The notes beneath the pieces are model-generated. The model made no database searches and was not told the DNA's origin. It saw only the letters and a program-made list of their open reading frames with translations. The position numbers and the translations under genes are program-made. From Nocardioides sp. (GTDB taxonomy: Bacteria; Actinomycetota; Actinomycetes; Propionibacteriales; Nocardioidaceae), in NCBI GenBank assembly GCA_003519585.1, contig DOWL01000141.1, positions 9,857 to 28,865 of the forward strand: a DNA stretch of 19,009 nucleotides, written 5' to 3'. Shown here piece by piece: positions 15,581 through 19,009 of the stretch; position 1 is the first letter of the stretch, and each line of letters begins with the position of its first letter.

Positions 15581-17656
15581 CTAGGCGACCGAGGAGACGC
15601 GAGCTCGACGCAGCCGTTGGACGAGGTCGACCACGGCATCGGGCAGTACGGCGAGCAAGAGCGCGACGAAGCCGCCGATGGCGAGCACGGCCGGGAGCGG
15701 ATCGGGCATGCCGGACGGGGAGAGCGCGGTGAGCAGCACGCCCCACAGCAGCGCGAGGGTGCCCAGGGTGACGCCGACCAGTCCGACGATGTTGCGGACG
15801 CTGCGCACGGCCGGGGCGGCAGCGAGCCAGGGCCGCTCCACCCGGTCGCCGAGCCATTCGCGCACCTCGGCCTCCTCCTCGAGGCCGTCGCCCCGGCCGC
15901 GGAGCACGACTGTGCCGTCGGCGCAGCTGAGCGTGAGCCGCCACCACAGGCCGCCGGTGGCCGGGCCGATCCGAGCCCGGCGGACGTCCTCGGCGGCCAC
16001 GGTCAGCACCTGGTCCCCGGTGTCGCCCTGCCAGACCTTGAGCATCCGCTTGCGCAGCTCGAAGGAGGCGTCGCGCTGGGTCACCGGCCCCAGGATTCGG
16101 TTCAGCCGCGCGCCCTGGGTGTCCTGGAAGACGTGGAGGGAGCGGTCGGTCACGATGGCCATCCGAGGGGCCAGACCTTGCCGGGCGGCGAACGACCCGA
16201 TGGGCCGCTCCGGCCGCTCGACCAGATCGTGGTCGAGCCAGAGCGGCTCGTGTACGTCGATGTCGAGGCGCACCAAGGCCTCCCGGAGCTCGCCGTACGC
16301 CTTCGCGGGTCCGGCGCCCTCCCGGACGAGACCGAGCACCTCGGCCACGACCGACTCCAGCGGCAGCTCCCAGCCGTCCTCGGCCACCAGCCGGGTGCCC
16401 TCGGGCCAGCTCCACTCGGGCTTGAAGTGCAGGGAGTCCACGGCCGCCACGGCCACCGCCGCGGTGAGCAGCCGGCTGGTGAAGTTCTCGTGCCACTCGA
16501 CGTACGCCGTCGTGTGGGCGGGCGTGAGACCGCGTTCGACCGCGGTGGCCTCGGCCAGCTCATGGCTGCGGCCGCTCTCCAGCAGGACCAGGACCGTGTC
16601 GAGGGTGACCGCGGGGTCGCCGGTGGTGCGGCGGGCGGCGTCGAGGACCTCGGTCACCAGCGCGCGCCAGCGCGGGAGCTCGACCTCGACCGGGTACTCC
16701 TCCCACGTGATCGCCTGCAACCGGGCGTGCCGCGGACCGAGGTCGCGGGCGACCGTGTCCTCGTGGCGCGCGACGAGGTCGGCCAAGACGTCGCAGGTCG
16801 GGCCGCCGGGGCGCGGACTGCCCAACCAGCCGGCCGCGTCGGCTCCTTCGACGAAGCGTCGCAGCCCGGTGAACGGCGCTACCTCACGCCGGCCGCGCGC
16901 GAACGCCGGCGCGAGCCACTCCTGCTGGAGCAGCTGCCAGGCGTCGGCGACCTGGTCCCGGGCCTCCTGCGCGGCGGCCCCCGAGCGCGAACTCGACCGT
17001 AGGGCCGCGACGGCGGCGCGCTCGCAGGCTCCGGCCCAGTTGCCGAGATCGGCTTCGAGAGCAGCGGCCCGGGAGCGGAGGGTCTCGGTGATCCTGAGCG
17101 TGGCCCACGACAGCCGAGGCCGGCGTCCGACCAGCTGGCGGCCGACGTCCCCGTGCGCGACCCGCAGCGCCCACCGGACCTCCCGTTCGTCCTCCACGGA
17201 GGCCTGGACGGCTGCGACGGTCAGCAGTTCGCGCAGCTCGTGCGCGTCGAGGCAGGCGAGCAGGGGCATCCCGAGCACGAGCTCGCCCTCACCCAGCTCC
17301 AGCTCGGGTCGCGGCACCAGGCGGACGACGTCGGGCCAGGCCATCCGCCCGTCCGGGTCGAGTACGCCGCGCAGGGCGGCACGCTCGGCCTTCGACAGAT
17401 ACCGGCCCGATCTCGGCGTACGCCGAGGCCAGAACCGGGTCGCGTTGTAGCCGGCGGCCGCCAGCAGGACCGACCAGATGACGACGTAGACCGGGCGGAC
17501 GGTGACCGCGACGAGCAGCAGGGCGAGGCTCGCCACGACCAGACCCAGCATCGAGCACAGCGAGGCAGCCCACGCCCCATTGAGAGCGCGGGCGGTCTTG
17601 ATCAGCCGGGTCCGTGCCTCGTCCAGCGAGTCGGACACGTCGACCGTGGCCGCCAT
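15581..17656 (-). CDS. Large membrane protein, M48 peptidase-like but without HExxH, with PH-like region
   Basis: A 691-residue protein. There are two N-terminal helices (about residues 29-72) and two more near the C-terminus (VGLVGVTLGTLALLWGVLL and LPAVLAIGGFVALLLAVL). At about 126-151, LVLGMPLLACLDAHELRELL matches the stretch preceding HELGH in actinobacterial M48 peptidases, but here it continues TVAAVQAS, so all zinc ligands are lost. WLAPAFARGRREVAPFTGLRRF also fits the family. Later, AIVTDRSLHVFQDT resembles a bacterial PH-like domain. It is probably not a peptidase. In-frame GTGs at 17665 and 17662 are alternative starts; ATG is preferred. Family placement is by eye. Confidence 0.6.
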   Translation of the reverse strand: MAATVDVSDSLDEARTRLIKTARALNGAWAASLCSMLGLVVASLALLLVAVTVRPVYVVIWSVLLAAAGYNATRFWPRRTPRSGRYLSKAERAALRGVLDPDGRMAWPDVVRLVPRPELELGEGELVLGMPLLACLDAHELRELLTVAAVQASVEDEREVRWALRVAHGDVGRQLVGRRPRLSWATLRITETLRSRAAALEADLGNWAGACERAAVAALRSSSRSGAAAQEARDQVADAWQLLQQEWLAPAFARGRREVAPFTGLRRFVEGADAAGWLGSPRPGGPTCDVLADLVARHEDTVARDLGPRHARLQAITWEEYPVEVELPRWRALVTEVLDAARRTTGDPAVTLDTVLVLLESGRSHELAEATAVERGLTPAHTTAYVEWHENFTSRLLTAAVAVAAVDSLHFKPEWSWPEGTRLVAEDGWELPLESVVAEVLGLVREGAGPAKAYGELREALVRLDIDVHEPLWLDHDLVERPERPIGSFAARQGLAPRMAIVTDRSLHVFQDTQGARLNRILGPVTQRDASFELRKRMLKVWQGDTGDQVLTVAAEDVRRARIGPATGGLWWRLTLSCADGTVVLRGRGDGLEEEAEVREWLGDRVERPWLAAAPAVRSVRNIVGLVGVTLGTLALLWGVLLTALSPSGMPDPLPAVLAIGGFVALLLAVLPDAVVDLVQRLRRARVSSVA

Positions 17657-17685
17657 GGTCACCACGCCATGATCCGGGGTTTCGG

Positions 17686-17701
17686 CCGCCCGTGTGGGCG
17701 G
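17686..17701 (-). terminator. GC hairpin after the HAAS gene, possible intrinsic terminator
   Basis: CCGCCC, a 4-nt loop and GGGCGG form a perfect 6-bp stem in the 90-nt gap between the HAAS gene and the next minus-strand gene. There is no U-tract on the minus strand, so it could be a weak terminator or an attenuator that lowers expression of the downstream gene. Confidence 0.3.
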
Positions 17702-17746
17702 TTTGATCGAATCCGAGGAGGGTCGGTGCGGGCCGTCAGGAAGGTG

Positions 17747-18799
17747 TCAGGGGGTGGCTGTCGGTCCGCTCGCCGGTGCCGAGGGTGCCGAGACCGGGGG
17801 TACGGACGCCAGTGGCGGCTCGCGGAACGCCTGGACACCGGCCCGGTCCGGGCTGATCCGGCTCACGCAGGTGCCGTACGGCTGGGTGCGCTGCGGCAAC
17901 GGGAAGACGTTGTAGAGCGGGGTGGTGCCGTTGAACCACGGGCAGGTGACCTCGCGTTCCCGGCCCCGACCCAAGCTCGACTGGGGCGCGACCGAGACCG
18001 GGCGGCCGGCCTGGTCGTAGAGCTGCACGCCCTGGAGCGGCTGGCCCGCGGCGTCGTAGGCGTAGATGTTGCGGACCACCTCGCGGCCGTGCTGGAGCCG
18101 GGCGGGCCGGTCGTCTCCGTGGACCGTCACCGCTCGGGGCGAGGAGCCGTAGACATCGTGCTGACTCCCGTCGCCGGTGAAGGTGAACGGCGCCAGCACG
18201 GCGAACACGTTGAGCGCGAGCAGGACCAGGCGGGCGGCGGTGGTCCGGTCGGGACCCGAGCCCGGCCAGAGCTTCCCCTGGCCGATCAGCACGCTGACCA
18301 CGACCGCCCCCAGGAGGAGAGCCGGTCCGAGCAGCGGCACGCCCAGGGTGGGCCACAGCGTGACGTACTCCCAATCCCCGGCCAGCTGGTCGAGCAGGGT
18401 GACCGCGATCCAGGCCCGCAGCACCCACCACGCGGGGCGGACCGCCTCGACGAGCGACCAGGCCCGCTGGGTGGCGGCGTTGTGTACGGTCCACGAGAGC
18501 CACTCGGCGCGGCACCGGTCCAACACCTGGTCGGGCCGCAGGGTCCGCCCGCGACCCCGCCCTCGCCCTCGCCCGGGCGACGGGTCCGTGAGCCCGGCGG
18601 CTGCGCGCAGCTCGGCGGCGTAGGTGACCGGATCGGGCAGCCGATCGCCCGCGGCGACCTGCTCGGAGAGGTCGGCTTCCAGCCCCTCGAGCAGCTCCTC
18701 GCGCTGGTCCTCGGGGAGGTCGTCGAGCTGGCCGCGCACTTGCGCGACGAAGGCGGCGACCTCGGGGTGGACGGGGGTAGCGGTCTGCGGCGGGTTCAC
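17747..18799 (-). CDS. HAAS-domain membrane protein
   Basis: The 350-residue product begins with a HAAS-type helical domain (about residues 10-70: VAQVRGQLDDLPEDQREELLEGLEADL by reading, with the family pattern L-D-x-L-P then E-L-L-E). A basic GRGRGRGR linker follows, then about three membrane helices (121-141, 148-173 and 188-208), and a C-terminal domain of about 140 residues that would face outside. That domain has two cysteines, C286 and C311, which could form a disulphide. HAAS domains are typical partners of PadR regulators; here the GTG start overlaps the PadR stop (GTGA). Its ligand and role are unknown. Confidence 0.75.
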   Translation of the reverse strand: MNPPQTATPVHPEVAAFVAQVRGQLDDLPEDQREELLEGLEADLSEQVAAGDRLPDPVTYAAELRAAAGLTDPSPGRGRGRGRGRTLRPDQVLDRCRAEWLSWTVHNAATQRAWSLVEAVRPAWWVLRAWIAVTLLDQLAGDWEYVTLWPTLGVPLLGPALLLGAVVVSVLIGQGKLWPGSGPDRTTAARLVLLALNVFAVLAPFTFTGDGSQHDVYGSSPRAVTVHGDDRPARLQHGREVVRNIYAYDAAGQPLQGVQLYDQAGRPVSVAPQSSLGRGREREVTCPWFNGTTPLYNVFPLPQRTQPYGTCVSRISPDRAGVQAFREPPLASVPPVSAPSAPASGPTATP

Positions 18800-19009
18800 G
18801 AGCGGGCTCCCTCGGGCTGGGTGGCGGCACGGGTGTCGGACAGGAGCGCGGTCACGGTGTCCGCGAACCCCTCCCAGTCCTTGGTCTGGGTGGCGAGCTG
18901 GGCGCGGCCCGCCGGGGTGATGCCGTAGTACTTGCGGTGCGGTCCCTCGTCGGAGGGCACGACGTACGACGTGAGGGCGCCCCCGGCGTAGAGGCGGCGC
19001 AGGGGGCCG
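18796..19009 (-). CDS. PadR family transcriptional regulator, 5' part cut by window edge
   Basis: Only the C-terminal 71 residues are visible: GPLRRLYAGGALTSYVVPSDEG, then HRKYYGITPAGRAQLA. This is the wing of the PadR winged-helix DNA-binding domain and the start of the dimerisation helix (L-T-P-A-G-R-x-x-L is the usual pattern, here I-T-P-A-G-R). The recognition helix is outside the window. PadR proteins repress their own operons and respond to small molecules or partner proteins. Its stop overlaps the HAAS gene start, so the two are co-expressed. Confidence 0.85.
   Translation of the reverse strand, partial: GPLRRLYAGGALTSYVVPSDEGPHRKYYGITPAGRAQLATQTKDWEGFADTVTALLSDTRAATQPEGARS

Noticed and set aside
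15518..17450. Long plus-strand open frames (494 and 590 codons) opposite the M48-like gene
   Set aside because: They are compositionally biased, low-complexity antisense frames. The minus-strand frame has coherent membrane helices and domain-like segments.
15581..17656. Active M48 metallopeptidase
   Set aside because: There is no HExxH anywhere in the protein, and the expected position reads VAAVQ.
1..19009. tRNA or rRNA genes
   Set aside because: No cloverleaf with the conserved GTTCRAT-type arm or rRNA segment was recognised by eye; a covariance-model scan would settle it.

Overview
The window is chromosomal DNA from a very GC-rich actinobacterium. The GC-dominated third codon positions, the fused S10-spc ribosomal protein order, the alanine/lysine-rich ribosomal protein tails and the MoxR/DUF58/DUF4350/DUF4129 cluster fit a Nocardioides-like member of the Propionibacteriales. 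The genus is an inference; no rRNA gene is present.

Positions 1-8057 (minus strand) are a merged S10-spc ribosomal operon read right to left: rpsJ, rplC, rplD, rplW, rplB, rpsS, rplV, rpsC, rplP, rpmC, rpsQ, rplN, rplX, rplE, rpsZ, rpsH and rplF, the last cut by the left edge. All 17 genes look intact apart from rplF. Eight of the 16 junctions are stop/start overlaps (GTGA, ATGA or TGATG), so most of the operon is probably translationally coupled. Several proteins carry low-complexity extensions (rplD, rplV, rpsC, rpmC, and the N-termini of rplE and rpsQ).

Positions 8058-8501 are a divergent control region. It holds a possible promoter and a structured leader for rpsJ on the minus strand. 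Near its right end lie a cluster of CCGTTCGG-type inverted sites and a -10-like TAGACT placed for a leaderless transcript of the next plus-strand gene.

Positions 8502-15420 (plus strand) start with a two-gene unit: a DapB-fold NAD(P)-dependent dehydrogenase-like protein and a carboxymuconolactone decarboxylase/AhpD-like protein, overlapping by ATGA. A five-gene membrane-linked cluster follows: a proline-rich multi-pass protein, a DUF4129 protein, a DUF4350 protein, a MoxR AAA+ ATPase and a DUF58 protein. The first four of these overlap by 4 nt at each junction. Such clusters are thought to work as a MoxR-vWA chaperone system at the membrane; the substrate is unknown.

Positions 15421-15580 separate convergent genes and hold a nested palindromic repeat: two almost identical CATATG-centred palindromes flank a strong hairpin. 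It is the most unusual non-coding structure in the window.

Positions 15581-19009 (minus strand) encode, in transcription order, the C-terminal part of a PadR-type repressor, a HAAS-domain membrane protein overlapping it by GTGA, and a large membrane protein. The large protein looks like an M48-type peptidase that has lost its zinc-binding motif and that also has a PH-like region. PadR/HAAS pairs are a recognised regulator/membrane-partner arrangement.
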